Assembly: GCA_964057225.1 (NCBI GenBank)
Contig: OZ059898.1
Span: 9,982,001-10,046,000, forward strand
DNA length: 64,000 nt
Direction of reading: 5' to 3'
Origin: Auanema rhodensis
Lineage: Eukaryota; Nematoda; Chromadorea; Rhabditida; Rhabditidae
Each line of letters begins with the position of its first letter. Positions within the stretch are counted from its first letter, which is position 1. This document shows positions 22,505-35,443 of this stretch, piece by piece. The position numbers and the translations under genes were made by a program. The notes beneath the pieces are model-generated. The model ran no database searches. It was not told where the DNA came from and worked only from the letters and a program-made list of their open reading frames with translations.

Positions 22505-23529
22505 TTCGAAAATGTTAGATTGTTTCCGAAAAATTATGAAAAGTCAAGTTCTACTGATTTGAAGAGAATTGTAAGTTTTAGAAAAGAATTAAAGTTCAGC
22601 TATCTCTACTATTAACTGATTATCGGCTAAAATAAGGTAACAGTTTTTATTGAAAGTTTCCATGATTAAGATTAAACAAAGAAAAAAAATCAAAGAGAAA
22701 CACTTCTTGTTTACTTATTTGATTATAATACTTGAAATTCCAAAAACAGTAGAATAAAATAGAGAAAGCGACGAAAAAAGTTGAACGATTTGAAGAGAAT
22801 TGTAAGTTTTAGAAAAGAATTAAAGTTCAGCTATCTCTACTATTAACTGATTATCGGCTAAAATAAGGTAACAGTTTTTATTGAAAGTTTCCATGATTAA
22901 GATTAAACAAAGAAAAAAATCAAAGAGAAACACTTCTTGTTTACTTACTTGATTATAATACTTGAAATTCCAAAAACAGTAAAATAAAATTGAAAAAGCG
23001 ACAAAAACAGTTGAACGATTTGAAGACAATTGTAAGTTGAAGAAAAAAATTAAAGTTTAGCTCTCTCTACTATTAACTGATTGTCGGCTAAAATATGGTA
23101 ACAGTTTTTATTAAAAGTTTCCATGATTAAGATTGAACAAAGAAAAAAAATCAAAGAGAAACACTTCTTGTTTACTTATTTGATTATAACACTTGAAATT
23201 CCAACAAAAGTAAAATAAAATTGAAAAAGCGACAAAAACAGTTGAACGATTTGAAGACAATTGTAAGTTGAAGAAAAAAATTAAAGTTTAGCTCTCTCTA
23301 CTATTAACTGATTGTCGGCTAAAATATGGTAACAGTTTTTATTAAAAGTTTCCATGATTAAGATTGAACAAAGAAAAAAAAATCAAAGAGAAACACTTCT
23401 TGTTTACTAATTTGATTATAACACTTGAAAATCCAACAAAAGTAAAATAAAACTGTAAAAGCGAGTAAAACTGTTGAAATAAAACAGTTTTTATTAAATA
23501 TAAATGATATTTTTTTATAAAAATGAAGT

Positions 23530-23600
23530 TGCATCGGCCGGGAATCGAACCCGGGTCGCCCGCGTGGCAGGCGAGCATTCTACCACTGAACCACCGATGC
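23530..23600 (-). tRNA. tRNA-Gly(GCC) copy 21
   Basis: Majority sequence, T5 trailer; repeat of copy 19. Next copy 867 bp on. Confidence 0.95.
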
Positions 23601-24396
23601 TTCGAAAATGTTAGATTGTTTCCGAAAAATTATGAAAAGTCAAGTTCTACTGATTTGAAGAGAATTGTAAGTTTTAGAAAAGAATTAAAGTTCAGCTATC
23701 TCTACTATTAACTGATTATCGGCTAAAATAAGGTAACAGTTTTTATTGAAAGTTTCCATGATTAAGATTAAACAAAGAAAAAAAATCAAAGAGAAACACT
23801 TCTTGTTTACTTATTTGATTATAATACTTGAAATTCCAAAAACAGTAGAATAAAATAGAGAAAACGACGAAAAAAGTTGAACGATTTGAAGAGAATTGTA
23901 AGTTTAAGAAAAGAATTAAAGTTTAGCTTTGTCTACTATTAACTGATTATCGGCTGAAATATGGTGACAGTTTTTTATTAAAAGTTTCCATGATTAAGAT
24001 TAAACAAAGAAAAAAAAATCAAAGAGAAACACTTCTTGTTTACTTATTTGATTATAACACTTGAAATTCCAACAAAAGTAAAATAAAATTGAAAAAGCGA
24101 CAAAAACAGTTGAACGATTTGAAGACAATTGTAAGTTGAAGAAAAAAATTAAAGTTTAGCTCTCTCTACTATTAACTGAATGTCGGCTGAAATAAGGTAA
24201 CAGTTTTTATTAAAAGTTTCCATGATTTAGATTAAACAAAGAAAAAAAATCAAAGAGAAACACTTCTTGTTTACTAATTTGATTATAACACTTGAAAATC
24301 CAACAAAAGTAAAATAAAACTGTGAAAGCGGGTAAAACTGTTGAACTAAAACAGTCTTTATAAAATATAAATGATATATTTTTATAAAAGTAAAGT

Positions 24397-24467
24397 TGCA
24401 TCGGCCGGGAATCGAACCCGGGTCGCCCGCGTGGCAGGCGAGCATTCTACCACTGAACCACCGATGC
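24397..24467 (-). tRNA. tRNA-Gly(GCC) copy 22
   Basis: Majority sequence, ACTTTACTTTT trailer; the last gene with that trailer class in the window. Next copy 1096 bp on. Confidence 0.95.
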
Positions 24468-25492
24468 TTCGAAAATGTTAGATTGTTTCCGAAAAATTAT
24501 GAAAAGTCAAGTTCTACTGATTTGAAGAGAATTGTAAGTTTTAGAAAAGAATTAAAGTTCAGCTATCTCTACTATTAACTGATTATCGGCTAAAATAAGG
24601 TAACAGTTTTTATTGAAAGTTTCCATGATTAAGATTAAACAAAGAAAAAAAATCAAAGAGAAACACTTCTTGTTTACTTATTTGATTATAATACTTGAAA
24701 TTCCAAAAACAGTAGAATAAAATAGAGAAAGCGACGAAAAAAGTTGAACGATTTGAAGAGAATTGTAAGTTTTAGAAAAGAATTAAAGTTCAGCTATCTC
24801 TACTATTAACTGATTATCGGCTAAAATAAGGTAACAGTTTTTATTGAAAGTTTCCATGATTAAGATTAAACAAAGAAAAAAATCAAAGAGAAACACTTCT
24901 TGTTTACTTACTTGATTATAATACTTGAAATTCCAAAAACAGTAAAATAAAATTGAAAAAGCGACAAAAACAGTTGAACGATTTGAAGACAATTGTAAGT
25001 TGAAGAAAAAAATTAAAGTTTAGCTCTCTCTACTATTAACTGATTGTCGGCTAAAATATGGTAACAGTTTTTATTAAAAGTTTCCATGATTAAGATTGAA
25101 CAAAGAAAAAAAATCAAAGAGAAACACTTCTTGTTTACTTATTTGATTATAACACTTGAAATTCCAACAAAAGTAAAATAAAATTGAAAAAGCGACAAAA
25201 ACAGTTGAACGATTTGAAGACAATTGTAAGTTGAAGAAAAAAATTAAAGTTTAGCTCTCTCTACTATTAACTGATTGTCGGCTAAAATATGGTAACAGTT
25301 TTTATTAAAAGTTTCCATGATTAAGATTGAACAAAGAAAAAAAAATCAAAGAGAAACACTTCTTGTTTACTAATTTGATTATAACACTTGAAAATCCAAC
25401 AAAAGTAAAATAAAACTGTAAAAGCGAGTAAAACTGTTGAAATAAAACAGTTTTTATTAAATATAAATGATATTTTTTTATAAAAATGAAGT

Positions 25493-25563
25493 TGCATCGG
25501 CCGGGAATCGAACCCGGGTCGCCCGCGTGGCAGGCGAGCATTCTACCACTGAACCACCGATGC
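25493..25563 (-). tRNA. tRNA-Gly(GCC) copy 23
   Basis: Majority sequence, T5 trailer; third member of the 1963-bp series. Next copy 865 bp on. Confidence 0.95.
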
Positions 25564-26357
25564 TTCGAAAATGTTAGATTGTTTCCGAAAAATTATGAAA
25601 AGTCAAGTTCTACTGATTTGAAGAGAATTGTAAGTTTTAGAAAAGAATTAAAGTTCAGCTATCTCTACTATTAACTGATTATCGGCTAAAATAAGGTAAC
25701 AGTTTTTATTGAAAGTTTCCATGATTAAGATTAAACAAAGAAAAAAAATCAAAGAGAAACACTTCTTGTTTACTTATTTGATTATAATACTTGAAATTCC
25801 AAAAACAGTAGAATAAAATAGAGAAAGCGACGAAAAAAGTTGAACGATTTGAAGAGAATTGTAAGTTTTAGAAAAGAATTAAAGTTCAGCTATCTCTACT
25901 ATTAACTGATTATCGGCTAAAATAAGGTAACAGTTTTTATTGAAAGTTTCCATGATTAAGATTAAACAAAGAAAAAAATCAAAGAGAAACACTTCTTGTT
26001 TACTTACTTGATTATAATACTTGAAATTCCAAAAACAGTAAAATAAAATTGAAAAAGCGACAAAAACATTTGAACGATTTGAAGACAATTGTAAGTTTAA
26101 GAAAAGATTTAAAGTTTTGCTTTGTCTACTATTAACTGATTGTCGGCTAAAATATTGTAACAGTTTTTATTAAAAGTTTCCATGATTAAGATTGAACAAA
26201 GAAAAAAAAATCAAAGAGAAACACTTCTTGTTTACTAATTTGATTATAACACTTGAAAATCCAACAAAAGTAAAATAAAACTGTAAAAGCGAGTAAAACT
26301 GTTGAAATAAAACAGTTTTTATTAAATATAAATGATATTTTTTTATAAAAATGAAGT

Positions 26358-26428
26358 TGCATCGGCCGGGAATCGAACCCGGGTCGCCCGCGTGGCAGGC
26401 GAGCATTCTACCACTGAACCACCGATGC
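26358..26428 (-). tRNA. tRNA-Gly(GCC) copy 24
   Basis: Majority sequence, T5 trailer, ttccaaaaaa 5' flank as in copies 12, 14 and 18. Next copy 866 bp on. Confidence 0.95.
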
Positions 26429-27223
26429 TTCGAAAATGTTAGATTGTTTCCAAAAAATTATGAAAAGTCAAGTTCTACTGATTTGAAGAAAATTGTAAGT
26501 TTTAGAAAATAATTAAAAATTAGTTCTCTCTACTATTAACTATTTGTCGGCTAAAATATGGTAACAGTTTTTATGAAAAGTTTCCATGATTAGGATTAAA
26601 CAAAGAAAAAAATCAAAGAGAAACACTTCTTGTTTACTTACTTGATTATAATACTTGAAATTCCAAAAACAGTAGAATAAAATAGAGAAAGCGACGAAAA
26701 AAGTTGAACGATTTGAAGAGAATTGTAAGTTTTAGAAAAGAATTAAAGTTCAGCTATCTCTACTATTAACTGATTATCGGCTAAAATAAGGTAACAGTTT
26801 TTATTGAAAGTTTCCATGATTAAGATTAAACAAAGAAAAAAAAATCAAAGAGAAACACTTCTTGTTTACTTACTTGATTATAATACTTGAAATTCCAAAA
26901 ACAGTAAAATAAAACTGTTAAAGCGAGTAAAACTGTTGAACGATTTGAAGACAATTGTAAGTTGAAGAAAAAAATTAAAGTTTAGCTCTCTCTACTATTT
27001 AATGATTGTCGGCTAAAATATGGTAACAGTTTTTATTAAAAGTTTCCATGATTAAGATTGAACAAAGAAAAAAAAATCAAAGAGAAACACTTCTTGTTTA
27101 CTAATTTGATTATAACACTTGAAAATCCAACAAAAGTAAAATAAAACTGTAAAAGCGAGTAAAACTGTTGAAATAAAACAGTTTTTATTAAATATAAATG
27201 ATATTTTTTTATAAAAATGAAGT

Positions 27224-27294
27224 TGCATCGGCCGGGAATCGAACCCGGGTCGCCCGCGTGGCAGGCGAGCATTCTACCACTGAACCACCGATGC
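27224..27294 (-). tRNA. tRNA-Gly(GCC) copy 25
   Basis: Majority sequence, T5 trailer. Next copy 1328 bp on (five monomers). Confidence 0.95.
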
Positions 27295-28551
27295 TTCGAA
27301 AATGTTAGATTGTTTCCGAAAAATTATGAAAAGTCAAGTTCTACTGATTTGAAGAGAATTGTAAGTTTTAGAAAAGAATTAAAGTTCAGCTATCTCTACT
27401 ATTAACTGATTATCGGCTAAAATAAGGTAACAGTTTTTATTGAAAGTTTCCATGATTAAGATTAAACAAAGAAAAAAAATCAAAGAGAAACACTTCTTGT
27501 TTACTTATTTGATTATAATACTTGAAATTCCAAAAACAGTAGAATAAAATAGAGAAAGCGACGAAAAAAGTTGAACGATTTGAAGAGAATTGTAAGTTTT
27601 AGAAAAGAATTAAAGTTCAGCTATCTCTACTATTAACTGATTATCGGCTAAAATAAGGTAACAGTTTTTATTGAAAGTTTCCATGATTAAGATTAAACAA
27701 AGAAAAAAATCAAAGAGAAACACTTCTTGTTTACTTACTTGATTATAATACTTGAAATTCCAAAAACAGTAAAATAAAATTGAAAAAGCGACAAAAACAG
27801 TTGAACTATTTGAAGACAATTGTAAGTTTTAGAAAAGAATTAAAGTTCAGCTATTTCTACTCTTAACTGATTTTCGGCTAAAATAAGGTAACAGTTTTTA
27901 TTGAAAGTTTCCATGATTAAGATTAAACAAAGAAAAAAAATCAAAGAGAAACACTTCTTGTTTACTTATTTGATTATAATACTTGAAATTCCAAAAACAG
28001 TAGAATAAAATAGAGAAAGCGACGAAAAAAGTTGAACGATTTGAAGAGAATTGTAAGTTTTAGAAAAGAATTAAAGTTCAGCTATCTCTACTATTAACTG
28101 ATTATCGGCTGAAATATGGTAACAGTTTTTATTGAAAGTTTCCGTGATTAAGATTAAACAAAGAAAAAAAAATGAAAGGGAAACACTTCTTGTTTACTAA
28201 TTTGATTATAATACTTGAAATTCCAAAAACAGTAAAATAAAACTGTTAAAGCGAGTAAAACTGTTGAACGATTTGAAGACAATTGTAAGTTGAAGAAAAA
28301 AATTAAAGTTTAGCTCTCTCTACTATTTAATGATTGTCGGCTAAAATATGGTAACAGTTTTTATTAAAAGTTTCCATGATTAAGATTGAACAAAGAAAAA
28401 AAAATCAAAGAGAAACACTTCTTGTTTACTAATTTGATTATAACACTTGAAAATCCAACAAAAGTAAAATAAAACTGTAAAAGCGAGTAAAACTGTTGAA
28501 ATAAAACAGTTTTTATTAAATATAAATGATATTTTTTTATAAAAATGAAGT

Positions 28552-28622
28552 TGCATCGGCCGGGAATCGAACCCGGGTCGCCCGCGTGGCAGGCGAGCAT
28601 TCTACCACTGAACCACTGATGC
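28552..28622 (-). tRNA. tRNA-Gly(GCC) copy 26, acceptor variant
   Basis: G6 to A (base 28617) replaces acceptor pair G6-C65 with an A-C mismatch. Shared only with copy 27, 636 bp away, marking a local two-monomer-plus-cassette duplication. Charging or stability may be reduced. Confidence 0.9.
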
Positions 28623-29187
28623 TTCGAAAATGTTAGATTGTTTCCGAAAAATTATGAAAAGTCAAGTTCTACTGATTTGAAGAGAATTGTAAGTTTTAGA
28701 AAAGAATTAAAGTTCAGCTATCTCTACTATTAACTGATTATCGGCTAAAATATGGTAACAGTTTTTATTAAAAGTTTCCGTGATTAAGATTAAACAAAGA
28801 AAAAAAAATCAAAGGGAAACACTTCTTGTTTACTAATTTGATTATAATACTTGAAATTCCAAAAACAGTAAAATAAAACTGTTAAAGCGAGTAAAACTGT
28901 TGAACGATTTGAAGACAATTGTAAGTTGAAGAAAAAAATTAAAGTTTAGCTCTCTCTACTATTTAATGATTGTCGGCTAAAATATGGTAACAGTTTTTAT
29001 TAAAAGTTTCCATGATTAAGATTGAACAAAGAAAAAAAAATCAAAGAGAAACACTTCTTGTTTACTAATTTGATTATAACACTTGAAAATCCAACAAAAG
29101 TAAAATAAAACTGTAAAAGCGAGTAAAACTGTTGAAATAAAACAGTTTTTATTAAATATAAATGATATTTTTTTATAAAAATGAAGT

Positions 29188-29258
29188 TGCATCGGCCGGG
29201 AATCGAACCCGGGTCGCCCGCGTGGCAGGCGAGCATTCTACCACTGAACCACTGATGC
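29188..29258 (-). tRNA. tRNA-Gly(GCC) copy 27, acceptor variant
   Basis: Same G6 to A change (base 29253) as copy 26; otherwise majority sequence with T5 trailer. Next copy 1329 bp on. Confidence 0.9.
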
Positions 29259-30516
29259 TTCGAAAATGTTAGATTGTTTCCGAAAAATTATGAAAAGTCA
29301 AGTTCTACTGATTTGAAGAGAATTGTAAGTTTTAGAAAAGAATTAAAGTTCAGCTATCTCTACTATTAACTGATTATCGGCTAAAATAAGGTAACAGTTT
29401 TTATTGAAAGATTCCATGATTAAGATTAAACAAAGAAAAAAAATAAAAGAGAAACACTTCTTGTTTACTTATTTGATTATAATACTTGAAATTCCAAAAA
29501 CAGTAGAATAAAATAGAGAAAGCGACGAAAAAAGTTGAACGATTTGAAGAGAATTGTAAGTTTTAGAAAAGAATTAAAGTTCAGCTATCTCTACTATTAA
29601 CTGATTATCGGCTAAAATAAGGTAACAGTTTTTATTGAAAGTTTCCATGATTAAGATTAAACAAAGAAAAAAATCAAAGAGAAACACTTCTTGTTTACTT
29701 ACTTGATTATAATACTTGAAATTCCAAAAACAGTAAAATAAAATTGAAAAAGCGACAAAAACAGTTGAACTATTTGAAGACAATTGTAAGTTGAAGAATA
29801 AAATTAAAGTTTAGCTCTCTCTACTATTAACTGAATGTCGGCTAAAATATGGTAACAGTTTTTATTAAAAGTTTCCATGATTAAGATTAAACAAAGAAAA
29901 AAAATCAAAGAGAAACACTTCTTGTTTACTTATTTGATTATAATACTTGAAATTCCAAAAACAGTAGAATAAAATAGAGAAAGAGACGAAAAAAGTTGAA
30001 CGATTTGAAGAGAATTGTAAGTTTAAGAAAAGATTTAAAGTTTAGCTTTGTCTACTATTAACTGATTATCGGCTGAATAATGGTGACAGTTTTTTATTAA
30101 AAGTTTCCATGATTAAGATTAAACAAAGAAAAAAAAATCAAAGAGAAACACTTCTTGTTTACTTACTTGATTATAATACTTGAAATTCCAAAAACAGTAA
30201 AATAAAATTGAAAAAGCGAGTAAAACTGTTGAACGATTTGAAGACAATTGTAAGTTGAAGAATAAAAATATAGTTTAGCTCTCTCTACTATTAACTGAAT
30301 GTCGGCTAAAATATGGTAACAGTTTTTATTAAAAGTTTCCATGATTAAGATTAAACAAAGAAAAAAAAATCAAAGAGAAACACTTCTTGTTTACTAATTT
30401 GATTATAACACTTGAAAATCCAACAAAAGTAAAATAAAACTGTAAAAGCGAGTAAAACTGTTGAAATAAAACAGTTTTTATTAAATATAAATGATATTTT
30501 TTTATAAAAATGAAGT

Positions 30517-30587
30517 TGCATCGGCCGGGAATCGAACCCGGGTCGCCCGCGTGGCAGGCGAGCATTCTACCACTGAACCACCGATGC
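30517..30587 (-). tRNA. tRNA-Gly(GCC) copy 28
   Basis: Majority sequence, T5 trailer, in the first 1560-bp unit. Next copy 1560 bp on. Confidence 0.95.
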
Positions 30588-32076
30588 TTCGAAAATGTTA
30601 GATTGTTTCCGAAAAATTATGAAAAGTCAAGTTCTACTGATTTGAAGAGAATTGTAAGTTTTAGAAAAGAATTAAAGTTCAGCTATCTCTACTATTAACT
30701 GATTATCGGCTAAAATAAGGTAACAGTTTTTATTGAAAGTTTCCATGATTAAGATTAAACAAAGAAAAAAAATCAAAGAGAAACACTTCTTGTTTACTTA
30801 TTTGATTATAATACTTGAAATTCCAAAAACAGTAGAATAAAATAGAGAAAGCGACGAAAAAAGTTGAACGATTTGAAGAGAATTGTAAGTTTTAGAAAAG
30901 AATTAAAGTTCAGCTATCTCTACTATTAACTGATTATCGGCTAAAATAAGGTAACAGTTTTTATTGAAAGATTCCATGATTAAGATTAAACAAAGAAAAA
31001 AAATAAAAGAGAAACACTTCTTGTTTACTTATTTGATTATAATACTTGAAATTCCAAAAACAGTAGAATAAAATAGAGAAAGCGACGAAAAAAGTTGAAC
31101 GATTTGAAGAGAATTGTAAGTTTTAGAAAAGAATTAAAGTTCAGCTATCTCTACTATTAACTGATTATCGGCTAAAATAAGGTAACAGTTTTTATTGAAA
31201 GTTTCCATGATTAAGATTAAACAAAGAAAAAAATCAAAGAGAAACACTTCTTGTTTACTTACTTGATTATAATACTTGAAATTCCAAAAACAGTAAAATA
31301 AAATTGAAAAAGCGACAAAAACAGTTGAACTATTTGAAGACAATTGTAAGTTGAAGAATAAAATTAAAGTTTAGCTCTCTCTACTATTAACTGAATGTCG
31401 GCTAAAATATGGTAACAGTTTTTATTAAAAGTTTCCATGATTAAGATTAAACAAAGAAAAAAAATCAAAGAGAAACACTTCTTGTTTACTTATTTGATTA
31501 TAATACTTGAAATTCCAAAAACAGTAGAATAAAATAGAGAAAGAGACGAAAAAAGTTGAACGATTTGAAGAGAATTGTAAGTTTAAGAAAAGATTTAAAG
31601 TTTAGCTTTGTCTACTATTAACTGATTATCGGCTGAATAATGGTGACAGTTTTTTATTAAAAGTTTCCATGATTAAGATTAAACAAAGAAAAAAAAATCA
31701 AAGAGAAACACTTCTTGTTTACTTACTTGATTATAATACTTGAAATTCCAAAAACAGTAAAATAAAATTGAAAAAGCGAGTAAAACTGTTGAACGATTTG
31801 AAGACAATTGTAAGTTGAAGAATAAAAATATAGTTTAGCTCTCTCTACTATTAACTGAATGTCGGCTAAAATATGGTAACAGTTTTTATTAAAAGTTTCC
31901 ATGATTAAGATTAAACAAAGAAAAAAAAATCAAAGAGAAACACTTCTTGTTTACTAATTTGATTATAACACTTGAAAATCCAACAAAAGTAAAATAAAAC
32001 TGTAAAAGCGAGTAAAACTGTTGAAATAAAACAGTTTTTATTAAATATAAATGATATTTTTTTATAAAAATGAAGT

Positions 32077-32147
32077 TGCATCGGCCGGGAATCGAACCCG
32101 GGTCGCCCGCGTGGCAGGCGAGCATTCTACCACTGAACCACCGATGC
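32077..32147 (-). tRNA. tRNA-Gly(GCC) copy 29
   Basis: Majority sequence, T5 trailer, in the second 1560-bp unit. Next copy 868 bp on. Confidence 0.95.
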
Positions 32148-32944
32148 TTCGAAAATGTTAGATTGTTTCCGAAAAATTATGAAAAGTCAAGTTCTACTGA
32201 TTTGAAGAGAATTGTAAGTTTTAGAAAAGAATTAAAGTTCAGCTATCTCTACTATTAACTGATTATCGGCTAAAATAAGGTAACAGTTTTTATTGAAAGT
32301 TTCCATGATTAAGATTAAACAAAGAAAAAAAATCAAAGAGAAACACTTCTTGTTTACTTATTTGATTATAATACTTGAAATTCCGAAAACAGTAGAATAA
32401 AATGAAGAAAGCGACAAAAACAGTTGAACGATTTGAAGAGAATTGTAAGTTTAAGAAAAGATTTAAAGTTTAGCTTTGTCTACTATTCACTGATTATCGG
32501 CTGAATAATGGTGACAGTTTTTTATTAAAAGTTTCCATGATTAAGATTAAACAAAGAAAAAAAAATCAAAGAGAAACACTTCTTGTTTACTTACTTGATT
32601 ATAATACTTGAAATTCCAAAAACAGTAAAATAAAACTGTTAAAGCGAGTAAAACTGTTGAACGATTTGAAGACAATTGTAAGTTGAAGAAAAAAATTAAA
32701 GTTTAGCTCTCTCTACTATTTAATGATTGTCGGCTAAAATATGGTAACAGTTTTTATTAAAAGTTTCCATGATTAAGATTGAACAAAGAAAAAAAAATCA
32801 AAGAGAAACACTTCTTGTTTACTAATTTGATTATAACACTTGAAAATCCAACAAAAGTAAAATAAAACTGTAAAAGCGAGTAAAACTGTTGAAATAAAAC
32901 AGTTTTTATTAAATATAAATGATATTTTTTTATAAAAATGAAGT

Positions 32945-33015
32945 TGCATCGGCCGGGAATCGAACCCGGGTCGCCCGCGTGGCAGGCGAGCATTCTACCA
33001 CTGAACCACCGATGC
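32945..33015 (-). tRNA. tRNA-Gly(GCC) copy 30
   Basis: Majority sequence, T5 trailer. Next copy 1099 bp on. Confidence 0.95.
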
Positions 33016-34043
33016 TTCGAAAATGTTAGATTGTTTCCGAAAAATTATGAAAAGTCAAGTTCTACTGATTTGAAGAGAATTGTAAGTTTTAGAAAAGAAT
33101 TAAAGTTCAGCTATCTCTACTATTAACTGATTATCGGCTAAAATAAGGTAACAGTTTTTATTGAAAGTTTCCATGATTAAGATTAAACAAAGAAAAAAAA
33201 TCAAAGAGAAACACTTCTTGTTTACTTATTTGATTATAATACTTGAAATTCCAAAAACAGTAGAATAAAATAGAGAAAGCGACGAAAAAAGTTGAACGAT
33301 TTGAAGAGAATTGTAAGTTTTAGAAAAGAATTAAAGTTCAGCTATCTCTACTATTAACTGATTATCGGCTGAAATATGGTAACAGTTTTTATTGAAAGTT
33401 TCCGTGATTAAGATTAAACAAAGAAAAAAAAATCAAAGGGAAACACTTCTTGTTTACTTACTTGATTATAATACTTGAAATTCCAAAAACAGTAAAATAA
33501 AATTGAAAAAGCGACAAAAACAGTTGAACTATTTGAAGACAATTGTAAGTTTTAGAAAAGAATTAAAGTTCAGCTATCTCTACTATTAACTGATTATCGG
33601 CTGAAATATGGTAACAGTTTTTATTGAAAGTTTCCGTGATTAAGATTAAACAAAGAAAAAAAAATCAAAGGGAAACACTTCTTGTTTACTAATTTGATTA
33701 TAATACTTGAAATTCCAAAAACAGTAAAATAAAACTGTTAAAGCGAGTAAAACTGTTGAACGATTTGAAGACAATTGTAAGTTGAAGAAAAAAATTAAAG
33801 TTTAGCTCTCTCTACTATTTAATGATTGTCGGCTAAAATATGGTAACAGTTTTTATTAAAAGTTTCCATGATTAAGATTGAACAAAGAAAAAAAAATCAA
33901 AGAGAAACACTTCTTGTTTACTAATTTGATTATAACACTTGAAAATCCAACAAAAGTAAAATAAAACTGTAAAAGCGAGTAAAACTGTTGAAATAAAACA
34001 GTTTTTATTAAATATAAATGATATTTTTTTATAAAAATGAAGT

Positions 34044-34114
34044 TGCATCGGCCGGGAATCGAACCCGGGTCGCCCGCGTGGCAGGCGAGCATTCTACCAC
34101 TGAACCACCGATGC
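34044..34114 (-). tRNA. tRNA-Gly(GCC) copy 31
   Basis: Majority sequence, T5 trailer. Next copy 1329 bp on. Confidence 0.95.
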
Positions 34115-35372
34115 TTCGAAAATGTTAGATTGTTTCCGAAAAATTATGAAAAGTCAAGTTCTACTGATTTGAAGAGAATTGTAAGTTTTAGAAAAGAATT
34201 AAAGTTCAGCTATCTCTACTATTAACTGATTATCGGCTAAAATAAGGTAACAGTTTTTATTGAAAGTTTCCATGATTAAGATTAAACAAAGAAAAAAAAT
34301 CAAAGAGAAACACTTCTTGTTTACTTATTTGATTATAATACTTGAAATTCCAAAAACAGTAGAATAAAATAGAGAAAGCGACGAAAAAAGTTGAACGATT
34401 TGAAGAGAATTGTAAGTTTTAGAAAAGAATTAAAGTGCAGCTATCTCTACTATTAACTGATTATCGGCTAAAATAAGGTAACAGTTTTTATTGAAAGTTT
34501 CCATGATTAAGATTAAACAAAGAAAAAAATCAAAGAGAAACACTTCTTGTTTACTTACTTGATTATAATACTTGAAATTCCAAAAACAGTAAAATAAAAT
34601 TGAAAAAGCGACAAAAACAGTTGAACTATTTGAAGACAATTGTAAGTTGAAGAATAAAAATATAGTTTAGCTCTCTCTACTATTAACTGAATGTCGGCTA
34701 AAATATGGTAACAGTTTTTATTAAAAGTTTCCATGATTAAGATTAAACAAAGAAAAAAAAATCAAAGAGAAACACTTCTTGTTTACTTATTTGATTATAA
34801 TACTTGAAATTCCAAAAACAGTAGAATAAAATAGAGAAAGAGACGAAAAAAGTTGAACGATTTGAAGAGAATTGTAAGTTTTAGAAAAGAATTAAAGTTT
34901 AGCTTTGTCTACTATTTAATGATTATCGGCTGAAATATGGTGACAGTTTTTTTTTAAAAGTTTCCATGATTAAGATTAATCAAAGAAAAAAAAATCAAAG
35001 AGAAACACTTCTTGTTTACTAATTTGATTATAACACTTGAAATTCCAACAAAAGTAAAGTAAAACTGTTAAAGCGAGTAAAACTGTTGAACAATTTGAAG
35101 ACAATTGTAAGTTGAAGAATAAAATTAAAGTTTAGCTCTCTCTACTATTAACTGAATGTCGGCTAAAATATGGTAACAGTTTTTATTAAAAGTTTCCATG
35201 ATTAAGATTAAACAAAGAAAAAAAATCAAAGAGAAACACTTCTTGTTTACTAATTTGATTATAACACTTGAAATTCCAACAAAAGTAAAATAAAACTGTG
35301 AAAGCGGGTAAAACTGTTGAAATAAAACAGTCTTTATAAAATATAAATGATATTTTTTTATAAAAGTGAAGT

Positions 35373-35443
35373 TGCATCGGCCGGGAATCGAACCCGGGTC
35401 GCCCGCGTGGCAGGCGAGCATTCTACCACTGAACCACCGATGC
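35373..35443 (-). tRNA. tRNA-Gly(GCC) copy 32
   Basis: Majority sequence; trailer returns to the T4 class. Same surroundings as copies 40 and 45. Next copy 1099 bp on. Confidence 0.95.

Larger units (their letters stand above)
15690..23023. repeat. 3.6-kb block duplication at offset 3697
   Basis: tRNA copies 13-16 (16136, 17001, 17870, 18737) recur as copies 17-20, each exactly 3697 bp later with the same flank classes. About 15690-19326 matches 19387-23023. The later block has acquired C13 to T in copy 18 and ttttcatgaaaag in place of tttttatgaaaag near 20911. Confidence 0.85.
21360..25850. repeat. Nested duplication at offset 1963
   Basis: Copies 19, 20 and 21 (21567, 22434, 23530) correspond to copies 21, 22 and 23 (23530, 24397, 25493), each 1963 bp later. 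Intervening monomers match too. The region is therefore a tandem repeat of two-tRNA units (867 + 1096 bp) nested in the 3697-bp duplication. Borders are approximate. Confidence 0.8.
29400..32340. repeat. 1560-bp tandem duplication
   Basis: Two adjacent units of 1560 bp, each with one tRNA (copies 28 and 29). Shared private variants include gaaagattccatgat (29405, 30965), aaaaataaaagagaaac (29439, 30999) and gaataaaaatatagttt (30259, 31819). Borders are approximate. Confidence 0.85.
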
